Shown one piece after another: positions 1 to 13,200 of a DNA stretch of 64,000 bases. The stretch spans positions 98,208,001-98,272,000 of the forward strand of contig JBITNC010000001.1 of assembly GCA_050084985.1 (NCBI GenBank), in the 5' to 3' direction. A program made the translations under genes and the position numbers. The notes below the pieces were generated by a model that had not been told where the DNA came from, did not search any database, and saw only the letters and a program-made list of their open reading frames with translations. Within the stretch, counting starts at the first letter, position 1, and each line of letters begins with the position of its first letter. The stretch is from Nageia nagi (lineage: Eukaryota > Pinophyta).

Positions 1-368
1 TGTGATAGATATTTTAAGTTATGAAAATCCACATTAGCTCCAAATAAATAACAAGGCACATTTTGTTAAAAATCATGCTAATACATAACACAATTATGAA
101 TCCCTTTTTCAACTCAATCAGCATCCAGAATAAGACATTTAGGGTGAAACAGCCATAATGTATACAATTACAAACACTTGAAAATAGGCATGTAATTTAT
201 AATTTGTTCTTTAATATGTTGAGTTAGTATTGTCTATTGTGTATCTTCAATAAAATGTTGAAAAATGCAAATCAAAATGTACCAGCACTTTTCATTCTCT
301 ACAATCAGCTCGATAAAACAGACCAGTGTTACATAGGATACTTGTTTACCACCCTGAAAGGGTTGTAT

Positions 369-851
369 CCTTGTGTCCCCATTTCTGGACACAAGGAAAT
401 TCCATATGAAACATTTCCCACTTTCAATTTTGTTTTCAAGCCAGATAAGTTTTCCCCTCTTTGGAAGAGGCATTCCCCCATTTTGGGAACGTGGTAACAC
501 CATCGAGAACGTCTCCCTACCATTCCCTTTTCGAGGAACAACAAGAAGACGTTCCCAAGAATGTTCCTTGTTGGAGGGGAGTCGTTTCCGAACAGCACAC
601 CCTCAAGGAACGGCCCAAGAACGTCCCAGCCATTCCCGAGAGCAGTCGAGGAACAGCGCAGTCGAAGAACAGCCAAGGAACGACTAGTTGTTCCTCAACC
701 ACTCTTGGGAACGGCTAGGAGTTCCCTCCAAGAGATGGGTGCACCCTAATAACGTCCTGATCGTTCCTAGGACAGCAAGGGAACGACTAGTTGTTCCTCA
801 ACCGCTCCTAGGAACGGTTGGGCATTCCCTCCTAGGGAGGGATGCCCAACC
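369..851. repeat. GC-rich foldback block, possible DNA-transposon remnant
   Basis: A GC-rich island in AT-rich DNA, made of inverted and direct repeats. At 369-396 a perfect 10-bp stem (CCTTGTGTCC / GGACACAAGG) flanks an 8-base loop. At 816-851 a longer imperfect palindrome begins GGTTGGGCATTCCCTCC and ends with nearly its reverse complement. Two copies of a roughly 55-bp unit containing GGAACGACTAGTTGTTCC lie near 675-730 and 780-834. Overlapping open frames here on both strands are by-products of the palindromes. It could be a non-autonomous hAT-like element related to the transposase remnant downstream, but no target duplication was found. Confidence 0.5.
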
Positions 852-1529
852 AAAAAAAAAACATCTGGCACTTGAATTTTAAAAAACTCAACTTAAAAAA
901 GCATGGGATGGGTCCCACTAATGTCCCCACTTCCACAAGCCTAATTGCAAGTTAATAAAGCATTGCAAATTGAAAAACATAACCATGTTGTTTGTGTGCA
1001 GCTATGAGAAGAAAAAAACGACGAGGAAAAAGACAACAGTGAGGTGGAGCAAGACTGCCTAAGGTACTTAACTACTTCCTATTTTTCACAATTTGTATTT
1101 TTTATTTAATTATTTATTTACCTTGTTTATTAGATACCAAAAAGTGAAAAAAAAAAAAAAAAATCATTTTCCAAAATCCAGAATGAATGAAAGTGAAGGC
1201 TTTGATTCAAAAAATGAAATGGGGGAGAAAACCCAAATGTCCAACAAGAACAAACACAAAGTTTTGGAGGGGGCAATAGTACCTCCAATTTGAGCATTCA
1301 TCCTTGTTGTTGAAAACCTTTGCCAAAGGAACATATAATTCCAAGAAACTTTTACTTCAATTCGTTATAAACAAAAACCATAGGAAAAAAAATTTGGGGA
1401 GGGAGAACTAGGAAATGTCATTTTTGTTCTACTAAATTTAAGAGAAGTTATACTAAAGTTGAGTCACAATGTCACATCTCACAAATAAATTAGAGGTAGG
1501 GGTGAGAGTGTGTCAAAGTATAAATAAAT
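852..1529. other. unassigned AT-rich stretch
   Basis: No gene recognised. It has an A-run near 1148-1162 and short open frames without family resemblance. It may be the decayed 5' part of the hAT transposase locus that follows. Confidence 0.4.
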
Positions 1530-2450
1530 TTCAGTTTGCAGAAACCAATAGGCTTGTGCAAGAGGCCACACTTGAGCATCAAGAATTCCCATATCTAGTT
1601 GACCTAGTCGAGCATCTCCTACTACCCATGCATCATCATCTTCTGTACAACCTTCTTCTTCTAGTTTGTAGAGTCCTACAATGACCCCCTCAAGAAAAAG
1701 AGGGAACATAGCTGATGCATTAAACTTACAAGCAAAAGAAATGGTTGATGATTATGTATGTAACTTTTTTTATGCACATGGGTTGCTTTTCCATCTTGCA
1801 CGCTCACCTTACTTTATGCATTTGAAAAAATAAAGGATGCAAGGCCTTCATATCTACTTCTTGGGGATACTAGACTTTGTATTAGCCTTTTGGAGAAGCA
1901 ATATGCCAAGTACTCTCTAATGATGCAAACATAGGTGAACCGTGGTTGTTCCATAGTCATGGATGGGTGATTAACATTCGTCAACATCCACTCATCAATA
2001 TCATTATGACATGTTCAGATGGTCCTTTTTTTCTTCAGGCTATTGATTACTCAAGGAAAAAAAAGGATGTATAGTTCCAATTGCTTCTATTGAAGGATGC
2101 TATTGAGGAGGTTGGACCTTCCAATGTTGTGCAAGTAATCACTTTTAAGTTTAGTTTTACTTTACATTGTTGTTGTGAATTTAAATGTAAAGGCCAAATT
2201 GAAATCTTATTTGTTTTAAATATTTAATATTTTATTTTTTTTGCTGTCTTGTAAGTCATTATAGAGCAACCCCTATTTGTTAGCATGCAGAGAAATTGAT
2301 AGAGAGCACTTACAAACACATTTTTTGGACCCCATATTGTGTACATTCATTGAATAATGTATTGAAAGACATCGGGAAGATAACAAGGATGAAGAACATG
2401 GTTGCAAAGGGTAGAGACTTGCAAATGTTTCTTTGCAACCGTCACACTTC
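1530..2450 (+). pseudogene. hAT-superfamily transposase remnant (DUF659-like)
   Basis: A decayed transposase on the plus strand. Reading across frames gives a serine-rich tract, then a segment with YFMHLKK, then KDARPSYLLLGDTRLC, then SIVMDGW and HPLINIIMTCSDGPFFL, then LLLLKDAIEEVGPSNVVQ. After an apparent intron (about 2133-2290) comes YKHIFWTPYCVHSLN followed by GRDLQMFLCN. This order and these motifs match the DUF659 region of plant hAT-like transposases, which cut and paste DNA elements with 8-bp target duplications. Several stops and frameshifts (for example near 1830 and 1935) make it non-functional. The N-terminal BED finger and C-terminal dimerisation domain are not seen. The frame is cut off at 2450, where an LTR-like sequence begins. 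The family call is fairly firm; the exon structure is not. Confidence 0.75.
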
Positions 2451-4513
2451 TGTTGGGGTGCTTTTCTTTCCCGCGCCAATCCTTTGAAGATCGTGTGTAC
2501 GATTTACGAGCCGCCCAACAACATAGTTGGGAATGCGTTACCAATTCCCCCGTTTGAAAAGGACTAGGTAACTCCAAGGCTCTTGTTGAAACACCTTGCC
2601 CAACGACCCCAACGTTGTGACGTTGTAAGGTATGTCCGCTAGGTGTGTTTTCTGAATAGGGATAGATAAATAAAAGTGCAGTATCCCTCTTTGGAATCAG
2701 CCTCAATGGAATGGAATGAGAAGTAGCAGTGTGTTAACTAACATTGTTTTATTTGATGTATAGAGTTTATTCAAAATATCTATGTGGATTTAACGATTGT
2801 ATTTGGTTTTGAAAGCATAAATAAAATATTGTAAACTAAGAGACTACACTTGTGAAAAGGAAACAGATACTTGGTCAGATACCAAACAAGTCACCACGAT
2901 GAAGCATTGTCTAAAAAGTTCATCCTTTTCGGATCAGTTTAGGGATTTCATCCAATTCATCTAGCTTTGCGAACAAACAACTATGTTCGAGTTGTTCCAA
3001 AGAGGAGTGGGGAGGAATGCCGATTGCAAGCAATCAAATGGACGTGGTGGAAGAACGTGAGAAGAACAAGAGTTTGGATGTAAACCTCAAGTTTGATGTC
3101 ATAAAATAGGAAACAAATTCAGAATACCTCATCTAGTGCATGCTATGAACCAAGCAATTATCAAGGACTGATTTCCAACACTTTAAAGAATAAAGCAATG
3201 ATACATTCCCTAAAACTCTCAAGTTTTCAAAGGAAGGACGCAAAACTGCCAAACGAGCAATAATAATCCTTAAGAAACAATTCACAACATCACAAATGGA
3301 TAAACAAGCTCAATCTTTGCCTTAACCACTTTGTATTAACTTATAAAAGAGTTGTGCAAGGATACATCAATTTGCTCCTTTTTTACAAAAGTTTCACTTT
3401 TTTCACAAAATGAGCTCTAGTGAAAATGAGACCCCATGCCACTTATTTATAGGCAAAATTAGGTCAAATACTCAAGTGTTGCCCTAATTTCTAGAAAAAC
3501 ACTAAAATATTAATTTAAATGCTAAATTGATATTACAATATTGTTTAGTGGGAGAACAATACTCATCCCACTAAAATATGCTTGAAATAAAATATTTACA
3601 AAAATTGATGCCCTTTGGAGCGGATCTCGAGGCACTTTGCATCAATTTGGCAAAATTTGGAGCTTCAAATAGCCATTCCGGATCTGTTCGTCTGTCTTTT
3701 GAGCTCCTTTCATCAGTCTAGATTTTCCCTTGATGTGATCGTTCTCGCAAATTTTGAAGGAATTCTGAGAAAATGTTCCAAAAAAAAGTGAATTTTTGGT
3801 CTGTTTTTTGAAAAAGATGGGGGGGTCCGAAATTTGGAAAAAAAATTAAAAGTGGATTTGACCTTATGGATGGATGAAAGATGGGATTTTAAGGTTTTGG
3901 GAAGTTTTGAGAGGATTTGGAGCCTTTTTGCATTGGATTTGAGGGTTTTTCATGAGGAAGCATTTTGGAGGCTCCATAAGGTATTTTTGCATTTTTGGAG
4001 TTTTCCACTCATTCCCAATGTTGAAAAGAAAGGCCAAAGGTGGGAAAACTTGGAAAATGAGCACCTAGGCATTTTGGGCATGATTTTCCTCTTTTTTCAA
4101 AAATTTCAAATGCCAAAGTGCTTGAAACCTTATTCCACACATAATCTTCAAATTTCTTTTTTTTTTTTTTGAAAAGGTGAAGATTTTCAGCCTTTAGATC
4201 TTGGATCTTGAGAATTTTGTGTGTTTTTCTTCACTTTTTGGATCAAAATCACTTCTCTTCACAATGGAAATGGGTACCCAAATCAATCATCAAAATTGAT
4301 TTCTAAAATTTTGGATCTTAAGTCACAATTTTGAAGATTTGAAATTTTCTCTTTTTTCTGATTTTCTCCATTTTGGGAGGGCAAATCCATGATTTGAGGA
4401 ATTTTTCTTGTCCAAATCATGCACTTGGAAGACCAAAATGGTGTAGAATTGAATTTTGCACCCCATGAAGCTCACAAATTCCACTTTTGACAACTTTTAA
4501 GCCTCCTTGATGC

Positions 4514-5960
4514 TAGGCGCAGGTTTTAGGAGTTTAGGCAAGTTTTTGGAAAATTTGAAAAATGAGGGAAACAGGTCAAAACTGCTGCCTAGCTTTTTGA
4601 GGGACTAAACTTGATTTTTTTGCAACATTGCAAGAGGCAATGTTGATCTCTTTCGAATTTGACACCCTAACTTTCTTTCCAATTTTGATTTTGAGAGTTT
4701 TTGAAAAATTTGGAAGATTTTAGAGCTCTCCCATTGGCTGATCCAAATTTTGGGATTTTGAAGGAGTAGATCAATGAATGAGATGCAAAATTGGATTTCC
4801 CATGCACCTAGGACCAAAATTTTCGATTTTTGAGCAAAAATAGGCCCTTCCAAGCTAGGCACAGGTTTTGAAAGAATTAGGCAAGTTTTGGAAAAAATGG
4901 AAAATGATGGAAAAGTCTCAAAACTGCCACCTAGGTTTTTGAGGGGCAAAATTTCATATTTTTGCAAAATTGCAAGAGGCAATGTTGCTTACAATTTGAT
5001 TTGCCACCCTACCTCATTTTTCTTTTTTGATTTGGCCAATTTTGAAAAATTTGGGAAAATTTTGGAGCTCTCTCATTGGCCAATCGAATTTTGATGATTT
5101 GAGGAAGTAGATCTCATTTTTTTTGGAAAACTCAAATCATCAAACTTGTGTGAAATCCCCTCCTATACCCCATGAAGATCAAAAATATCACTTTTTTGCA
5201 ATTTAGGGGCACAAGAAGGGTAGGCGCAGGTTTTAGGGTGTTTAGGCCATTTTCAAAATTTAACAAACCATGGGAAACATGCCAAAACCAGCGCCTAGCT
5301 TTTTGAGGGATATTTTTTATTTTTTCCGAAAATTCCAAGAGGAAAAGTGCCTAAAATTGGGTTTGGCACCCTACCTCATCCTTGGATTTTCATTTGTGCA
5401 TTTTTGAAATTTTGAAAAAAATGGAGCATTCTTATTGGTTGTCCTTTTGCTCATTTTCCGTTTTTTTTTTCACTTTTGGTGGAGCAAAATTCATCAAAAT
5501 CGTGAACTTAAAAGACCACTTTGATGTAGAATCGTAATCCCCATGCTTCTGAGCTCAAAAATTGCCATTTCGGATCAATCTAGGTGCTCCAAATGGTAGG
5601 CGCAGGTTTTGAAGAGAATAGGCCATTTTTCGAAGTTTGATTGAGGGAAAACTCACAAAACTCCCCTCTAAATTTTCAGGGCTCAAAACTCGAGTTTTTT
5701 TGAAATTTCCAAGAGTAGAATGGCCTTAATTTGTCATTTGACACCACACCTCTCTCTCAATTTTCATTTCAAGCACTTTAAAAAAACTCACTTTTCGGGC
5801 TCAACCCAAAGCTTCTCGGATGCCAAAATGCTCATTTTCTGATTTTACCCCTCAAGGGTGCTCAAACTTGCTTTCCTCATTCATGCCGAGCTATATTGCA
5901 TATTCTCGACCTTTTTCGTCCTTTTTGGGTTCAAACGGTGTATTTCTGACCATTTCCGAG
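4514..5960. repeat. four tandem copies of a 340-376 bp unit
   Basis: The landmark TAGGCGCAGGTTTT, or a close variant, recurs at 4514, 4856, 5221 and 5597, giving spacings of 342, 365 and 376 bp. Each unit also repeats CCTAG-TTTTTGAGGG, a GCAAGAGGCAATGTTG-like segment and GGAGCTCTC-CATTGG in the same order. The T-rich strand bias produces long open frames on both strands that are not genes. Confidence 0.85.
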
Positions 5961-6340
5961 CTCTAAGTATAAATTTCAACCATTTCCAACTTTTCCAAAC
6001 ACTTCCGAGCTTGAACAGTGAGAAAACGATCATTTTCAATATTTCTGGCATTTTGAACTCAATCTTGCAATTTTGGTCAATTCCAAGCTTTCCGGGCTCA
6101 AATCGTGCAAAAACGCACATTTCTACTACACTGACCACTCCTAGGCTCAAAATTGACCAAAATGCGCTTTTTCGTGCTACCAACCATTTTCTGGCTCTTC
6201 AGGCTCAAAATTGACAAAAACGTGCTTTTTGGCTGATAGATGCCCTCTCCAGGCTCAATTTGTACAAAAATGCACATTTTCGTTATCTTAATTGTATCCA
6301 CTGCTCCCAGGCTCAAACTCGACGAAAAATGCACCTTTGG
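5920..6340. repeat. degenerate ~50-65 bp tandem repeats
   Basis: The motif GGCTCAAA followed by an A-rich stretch and GCACATTTTCG-like sequence recurs near 6089, 6143, 6204, 6251 and 6310, with weaker versions upstream. Open frames here on both strands follow the repeat period. Confidence 0.7.
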
Positions 6341-6667
6341 TCATCTTGGCACCTCTGTTGCTCAATCTTGCCAAGACAGCCCCACCTTTGCTGACCTCAT
6401 CTTAGAGCCAAGAAATTCGTGCTCTGTTAATAGCTCTCATATCCTGGTTCCTTGGCTACAAAACTGGCAGCTGGATACTCTAATACTCTTTAGGGTCTTT
6501 GTCGCATGATCCCTTGAACTGCTCCCTAATATCATGTTTTCACTCTTCATACTAAACAATCCGTCGCCCAAAAGCCACTCTCAAGGCAATGTACATCATT
6601 GCCTTTGCAAAAATAGGGTCCCCAAAATGCTACATCTTGGGGTGTGTTGTGCGGACACAACAACTTC

Positions 6668-7172
6668 ATTACCCTCTTTCACTCCTGCTGTCCCCCCATG
6701 TTTCTAAAAAATGGGTCTTCATCCTCCATAGTTCCCAGATACACATTTCCGTCCCCGATACTCCATGTAACCTTGCAATAGACTTTAAGGGAGCTACCAT
6801 CTAGAAGGCTCAGTTCATGAGGGCATTATGCTCTAAATGTCAATTTCATGGTAGCATATATTTCTTGCAATGGATACTACTCATGTAACTCTTTGTTAAT
6901 GTTCTGTATTCCTTTTACAAACATATGTTGATTGAGCCTATATATCAGAACTTGATAACATTTATGAGTTACCATAATAAAATTTCTGGCTTAAATGAAC
7001 ACCACAATTCTAAAAATTATATAATTCATTGAAAAACACTGGAAATCCTCTTCAGGGAGTCTAATGAACAAAACTAATCAAAACCTACCCATTATTTTCC
7101 ATAGATAGGAAAAAAAGGTTGAGTCTTGCACAAGATTATTAAGAACTAATAGATTCATAGCTTAATATATAC
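6668..7172. other. unassigned sequence beyond VPS54 exon 13
   Basis: This lies in the intron following exon 13 of VPS54. It was searched on the minus strand for the next conserved VPS54 exon and none was recognised. A pyrimidine-rich start (6668-6800) gives way to plain AT-rich DNA. Confidence 0.4.
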
Positions 7173-7254
7173 CTGGTATTATTGCATAGAAGAAGCTGAT
7201 AGTCTGACTTGCTAAAGCCAAGTGCTTCGCTGTTATTGACTTTAATCCAGATAC
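7173..7254 (-). CDS. VPS54: VPS54 exon 13 (codons 852-878 plus 1 nt)
   Basis: The acceptor is CATTAG before GTATCTGG and the donor is ACCAG followed by GTATATAT. It encodes VSGLKSITAKHLALASQ then FFYAIIP and ends in phase 1, which fits the expected Glu codon in the next exon. It is separated from exon 12 by 6,698 bp. Confidence 0.9.
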
Positions 7255-10200
7255 CTAATGTGAAGCAAAATCAAGAGGCAACAAAGCATTAATGTTAAAA
7301 AAAATTAAATATTCTGTGCATTCAAAATTTCAAATTGAAAAAATCCAACTACAAATTTTAAGCAAGCAACAGCCTAGTTTCCCCTTTTAAATGTCTGAGC
7401 ATATGCAACCAGAATTTGGAATTCAACAGAAGAGCTAGCAATTTTCTTCAGTTGTCATTTCAAGTGCGTTTTGAAATTCTACCAGGAAACCTCAGGTCTG
7501 CATGTGAATTCTGAAAAAACTAGATATTCTCTCAAAACTCTCCATGTTGGAAACAAAAACTTGGAATGATTCTGTACATACAATCTGAATATGTATTTTT
7601 CAAATATCTTATTTTGCTCTTGATTACCACTCATTATTGCAATCATAGTGGGGATGCTATTTTAAATATGAACTTACTTCAAGCGCAATTTGCTAGTTTG
7701 GCTAAGACTTAGCTTATGCTAGCTGACCATGTACAAGTTTATATGTCTTATCTCCAAGCCATGCTGATATATCTGTTATCACTGCTAAATCTGCCTTCTC
7801 TAGATCTATGGTTGCAATTTAATGCATTTGGCAAGGATTATCTACATATTTAAATTCCCCTTATTATCTTGGCTAGAAGTTCCTACACTCATGTTTGAAG
7901 CATATAGTACAAGTTTATGTTGGAGGTCCCAATCTTTTCCAAGGGTACCAAGGGACGCGTCCCCCACCCTAAAGACCCATTCTCATCCCCTTCCCATCCC
8001 CTATAGGAGGGGATGTCATAGGGGTCGTTTCCCTCCCATCCCCTTTTGTTAAGGGAGGGGATACCCCCGGGATGCTTCCCAGTTATGGAGACCATCCCCA
8101 AGGATGGCAGCCCACAGGGGATGCTGTGGGGACGGCCAGCAATCCTTGGAAACAGAAAAAGAACTCGGTATTTTTTTAAACTTTGGAAGAACATTGTTTT
8201 TTGACAAAGCGTTCCCCCTTCCTACAAGCCATATAATCAGTATTTGAAAGAACAGAATACCTACAACAATGTCAATATATTGACAAAGCAAATTGATCTT
8301 AGAATATTACCATCATTGTCATCCAGGGAGTTCTAAAGACAAACAAAATGACATATGAGCATCTTTCCCAACCTAAGGCCAAGTAACAAATAGGCCCAAA
8401 TCTTTTAATGAAGAAAACAATCTTTCCCAACCTAAGGCCAAGTAACAAATGGGCCCAAATCTTTAAATGAAGAAAACACTCTCAAGGAATCATGTATTGC
8501 AGCAAATTAAAACATATTCTAAACCATAAATGAATGATGATGTAGACCCTGTAGACATGCAGCAATGATGATTGTACAGAAGGAACACAATGCGAATGAG
8601 ATAACCTGGAAATGTAAATGAAACCACTAATGCTCCAAAATTGAAAGAAACAAGTCAGTTACAGAGTCAAAAATGTGAGACATGCTTAATGTTAAGAGAT
8701 GGGTTTGTAAGTTGAACTCTCAAGAAGATTCAAGCTTTTGTCATCTACTCTGGCTCCCACTTGTAAGAAAAAACTTGTGTAGACTGTAGTTGAGTCTTTG
8801 GGTTGTTTCAGATGTTACATGGGCACATAATCAAAGTCAATTTCAATGACCTAGAAAAGAAAAGAATTTAAAGAGAACTCATATGTTATGAGTTTTTAAC
8901 TCATAGCTAAAGAGAACTAAAATCGGCTTGTCCCCCAGCCGTTTCCTAAAATTGGCTTATCATCCGCAAAAACCTGTCCCCCTGTCCGTGACAACCTTGA
9001 TCTTTTCAATTTAACCTTGGTTATGAGATTAGCTTAACATTTTTGCGAATGCTTTCTAACACCAGCTTGAAGCCATTTCATTCAAAAAGCCACATCTTAA
9101 ATTATGTCTTGGAGTGTTTCCAATCAAGATCAAGCTTCTCAAGGTTCTATATTTCTAAGCATGTTCATGAGTGTATTCAACTTTTAAAAAGTAATTTGTT
9201 CTGTGAGATCAATTATGGCAACAAACCTTCATTTTGAACATTAAATGAAACCAGTAAAAAAAAATTCTCACATTTTTTACCAGTATAACTCATTACCCTC
9301 TGTAGTATCTTTGCATTATCATCCATGGAATCTCAATATATTAACTTGTAACAATAACATAGTCATGTGGCTCTTCATTTAGTGTTATCATTTGAAGAAC
9401 TTTATCAGAGATGAAAATTTTTCACACTGTATTGAAGGTTGGGTAATAGGGTCTCTGTCGTTTTCCAAGCAATGAAAGAATGCTAATGCCTCAAACATAG
9501 TGGAATATGTCTGTTGCCTTAAACCTGGGTTCCAGATCAAAACATTCATGTTGCTATTTTTAAAAAAATAAAATTTTGAAAATGCACAAGTTTTAGCCCT
9601 ATTCTATCCTTTTTTTTCTTATCTAAAAGTAACAATATTCACATTGTGAATATCAATTGGCTTCCTGCAAGTAATTGATTTGCTATCCCAGCACCAAGGT
9701 TGCATAATTGAAATTTTTCTCAACATGAAACAATGCAGGTTCCTGTAAGATCTCAAGTGCAAATTACCCAAATTAAATCAAAATACAATCAAACATACAC
9801 CCACATCTGGACTAGGGCATCAAAATCATGCAAATACAAGCCCAGAATGTCGACATCTTACTTAACAAGCGAGAATAACACTCAAATACCCAACATCATG
9901 CACAACAAGAAAATATTGCATCAAAAGCACACAATGAAGAAACAAGAATGATATCCAAGTATGTCATGACCTCAATTAATGATAGAATGTGAAGTACTAT
10001 ATGAACCAGACCCAAAAGGGCTCAACGTTGGCCTCCAAGGAGCCAACTAGTGCATACGAATATGCAAATGTGATCACTTATGGAACAATAGATGGGGCAG
10101 CTACACTCCCCCAAGATCTGAATCCTCTCCACCAAAGGAGCTCTCTCCAAACCCTAGAAACCAACTGAATGGTAGGATTGCAACCTCGGAATACCACCGG

Positions 10201-13200
10201 ATGGACTAAGATGCTACACCTTAGCCGTAGATTAGCAAGATCCCTCAGCCTGCTAACCCTCCTAGATGTTGTACCTAGGAGAAGATTGCTTGACGCGGTG
10301 CCAAGACTTGTGTACATTGGATGGTAGGAGAAATAATATCAATATCAGTATATCCATGCAATGATGCTCCAACGCCTAATATAGCTCAAGTCTAGATCTA
10401 GATTATCACCTCGGAATCATCCATGCCTCCCCTATCCAACGTTAGCCTCCTAGGGGCCCTCAAATGCCTCAAACATGTCATAAATGCTCATGTGTGGGGT
10501 TTAGAGTCTCATCATCCGTATCGCAGACAAGACAGAGTTGACTGTATATGATCCCACGCAGCATAAGTATTTAATTGAACTCATCAATATCAAGGATGCC
10601 AAAAACAAAACCACGTTGAACAGCTCAAAGACATTTCTGATCCTAGAACTCACAACCAAGCGACAAATATATTTATGTTTCTCTTCGTATCATCATGTAT
10701 CCAGAAGCTAGCCCTTTTGCTTGGGGCTTTGTGCACTTTAAGTATGCTTCAAGGCATGCATTCTACACGAATGCCATCTTCTAGATATTAGCCCTACCTC
10801 TTTTCAGGACTGTCCCATCTCATAGTTATCTTCTTGGTCTTTCTTTTCAAAATACTTTATCACAGGCCCTAGAACAACCACAGGTTTAAGTTTTCACGTT
10901 AACAAAGTATCTGAAACTGTTTATCTTCTTGAACAAAAGCTGATAGCAATGTACAGTAAAAAAATGGAGCATTGCATTTACAAACTTCTGGTTCCAATGC
11001 AAAACTTGCTGGATATGCAGCAAAAACTTAAAGAGATGACTTTGAGGATTTACTTCAGCTGCACACCCGCATTGATGACAGTTGTTGGTTACATCACGTA
11101 TAGATCGCTATACCTCTTTTTGCAGATGACATGACCCTCCTTTCTCAATCTCCTAAGAGCCTTCACAGATAGTTGGATGCACTTGCTCAATTTTCCAAGA
11201 CTAGACAGCTGGAAGTTAATCTCAGTAAAAATAAGGTCCTGATCTCTCAGACCTTTAAGATGCTTTTTCCAGGTTCCAATTCCCCTATAAAGGGTAACTA
11301 GTTGAGATCACTACTGCATACATTTACCTGGGGGTTCAGTTTTCTAGGCCATCTTTAAGCCTGAAATCACACCACATTCACGTTTGTGCAAGAAATATAC
11401 TTCACTCTCCATCTTGGAATGTCAATGTTTTCAAATTCACTTCCAAAACATCCCTTCAATTCAATACACTCATTAAACCCACATTTCTTAACAAATTAGA
11501 GATTTGGAGCCAAGCTTTGAACCTATTGAGTATGCACTTATTGAGAGGGTTCAAACCATCATGTTTCAACGCATGATTCATTGTAAACAAACAGTTCCTT
11601 GGTGTATTGTTGAGAGTGAGTTTGCTAAACAACCACTCCATCTTGAGAGCATATTTAGGCTCACATCCTTCCTTCATAGACTCAGGTTGCTTGGTGATTC
11701 TTCTTTAGGGCACAAGAGGTACCCATTTCTAGCACCATGTTCCATAGAGAGGCTTGCTTCGTTAGGTCTCACTTGCCACAAACGATGTAGCCTTAGTATG
11801 CTTCTCCAGTGCATTGGCATCTCTATCAATTTTCCACCATTCAACTACCCACTGGACGCTCCCCTTCACTTCTCCACGGTAAATCCTCTTGATAAATCTC
11901 TATGATGGTCCAACACTTTGCCCTACCCTGTACAGAGACTTTCTTTGCTTGCTTCGTTAGGTCTCACTTGCCACAAACGATGTAGCCTTAGTATGCTTCT
12001 CCAGTGCATTGGCATCTCTATCAATTTTCCACCATTCAACTACCCACTGGACGCTCCTCCTCACTTCTCCACGGTAAATCCTCTTGATAAATCTCTATGA
12101 TGGTCCAACACTTTGCCCTACCCTGTACAGAGACTTTCTTTGCCTGCTCATTCCAAAACAAATCATTGAACAATCAATTAAGAGAAGAGAATGCAGCTTA
12201 GTGGGAAAATTCTTGGGAACTCACCGAAATTTAGATCTCATAAGGAAATGGATTAAAGAAAAATGGAATTTGAAAGGGAAGGTCGAAGTTGCAGCAATGC
12301 CAAACAGCTCCATGATGTTTAACTTCACCTGTACGGAAGATAGGGACAATATTCTATGTAGAGGCACATGGTTCTTCAGCAAACAAGGGCTTTTTCTGGA
12401 TAAATGTCACCCAAGTTTCAATTCTTTTAAAGAGCAGATTAGCTAGCTCCAATCTAGACCAGTCTGCCTGACTTGTCATACGAGTTTTGGCATTACAAAT
12501 TTTTCGAAGGAATTGCAGAATCTTAGACCTGGCCACTAAGGAAAAAAGAGTCAAAAGTTGACTAGAGCAGGGAAAGATGATCCATAGACGCCAACCACAG
12601 GTGGTGGAAGCTGAGAAAATGGAATAATCCAGGGCAGAGCCCCCCACCATCAAATTGACTAGGAGTTCCAAAAAAACTGCAGATGTTGGTATAGACCCAA
12701 AAGGAAGGTCATCCTCTGCTGCCACCCAAGCCAAAGATATTGCCAACAGCACCCAAGGAACGTTGGATTTGATTGGGGGCAAAGCACCCCTTAAACCCAA
12801 CAAGAAATGGAAATCATACTGCTACAGTTGTTTCAACTGCAGCAGACCCAAGTGCTGCAGTCGTTACAACTGCAACAGAGCTAGCTGCTGCAGTTGATTC
12901 AACTGCAGTAGACCCCGCTGCTGCAGTCGGTGAACCACATAGAATAGTTGGTACAGAAGGACTCTGTTGAAACACTTTTGAGCATTGACTGTTTAAAATG
13001 ATTAATCCTGTGTAAACAAGTTTTAAGACCCTGTTCAAAAAACCTCTCTCTGCAAACAGGTGTTGGGACCCTGTTCAAGAAAACCCTCTTTTTACCAAAT
13101 TACCAAAAAAAATATAGAAGTATTTCATACAAGCTTTATTTTTTCAGTGGTAATGTTGTGAGAGCATTTGCTAGTGGATAACAGTGTATTATAAGCTTAA

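Larger units (their letters stand above)
2451..6662 (-). mobile_element. probable giant solo LTR (minus orientation)
   Basis: The hAT remnant stops abruptly at 2450, just after ACTTC, and a non-coding block begins TGTTG and ends CAACA at 6662. It is followed directly by ACTTC at 6663-6667, so a 5-bp target duplication and TG...CA termini are both present. On the minus strand a TATA box (TATAAATA) sits near 3455, consistent with a promoter reading leftward. No gag or pol coding was found. The right half, which would be U3, consists mostly of tandem repeats. At 4.2 kb it is long for an LTR, and a 5-bp match can arise by chance. Alternatives are a TRIM or LARD-type element or two adjacent fragments. 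Confidence 0.5.

Noticed and set aside
3834-5338. Several 60-125 codon open frames in the T-rich block
   Set aside because: They follow the repeat period, occur on both strands, and consist of Phe/Lys/Leu-rich low-complexity sequence.
5858-6509. Open frames of 78-118 codons on both strands
   Set aside because: They are produced by the ~60-bp tandem repeat with its strand-biased composition; no domain resemblance.
12814-13038. Ala/Val-rich minus-strand open frame
   Set aside because: Antisense of the 33-bp minisatellite, not a gene.
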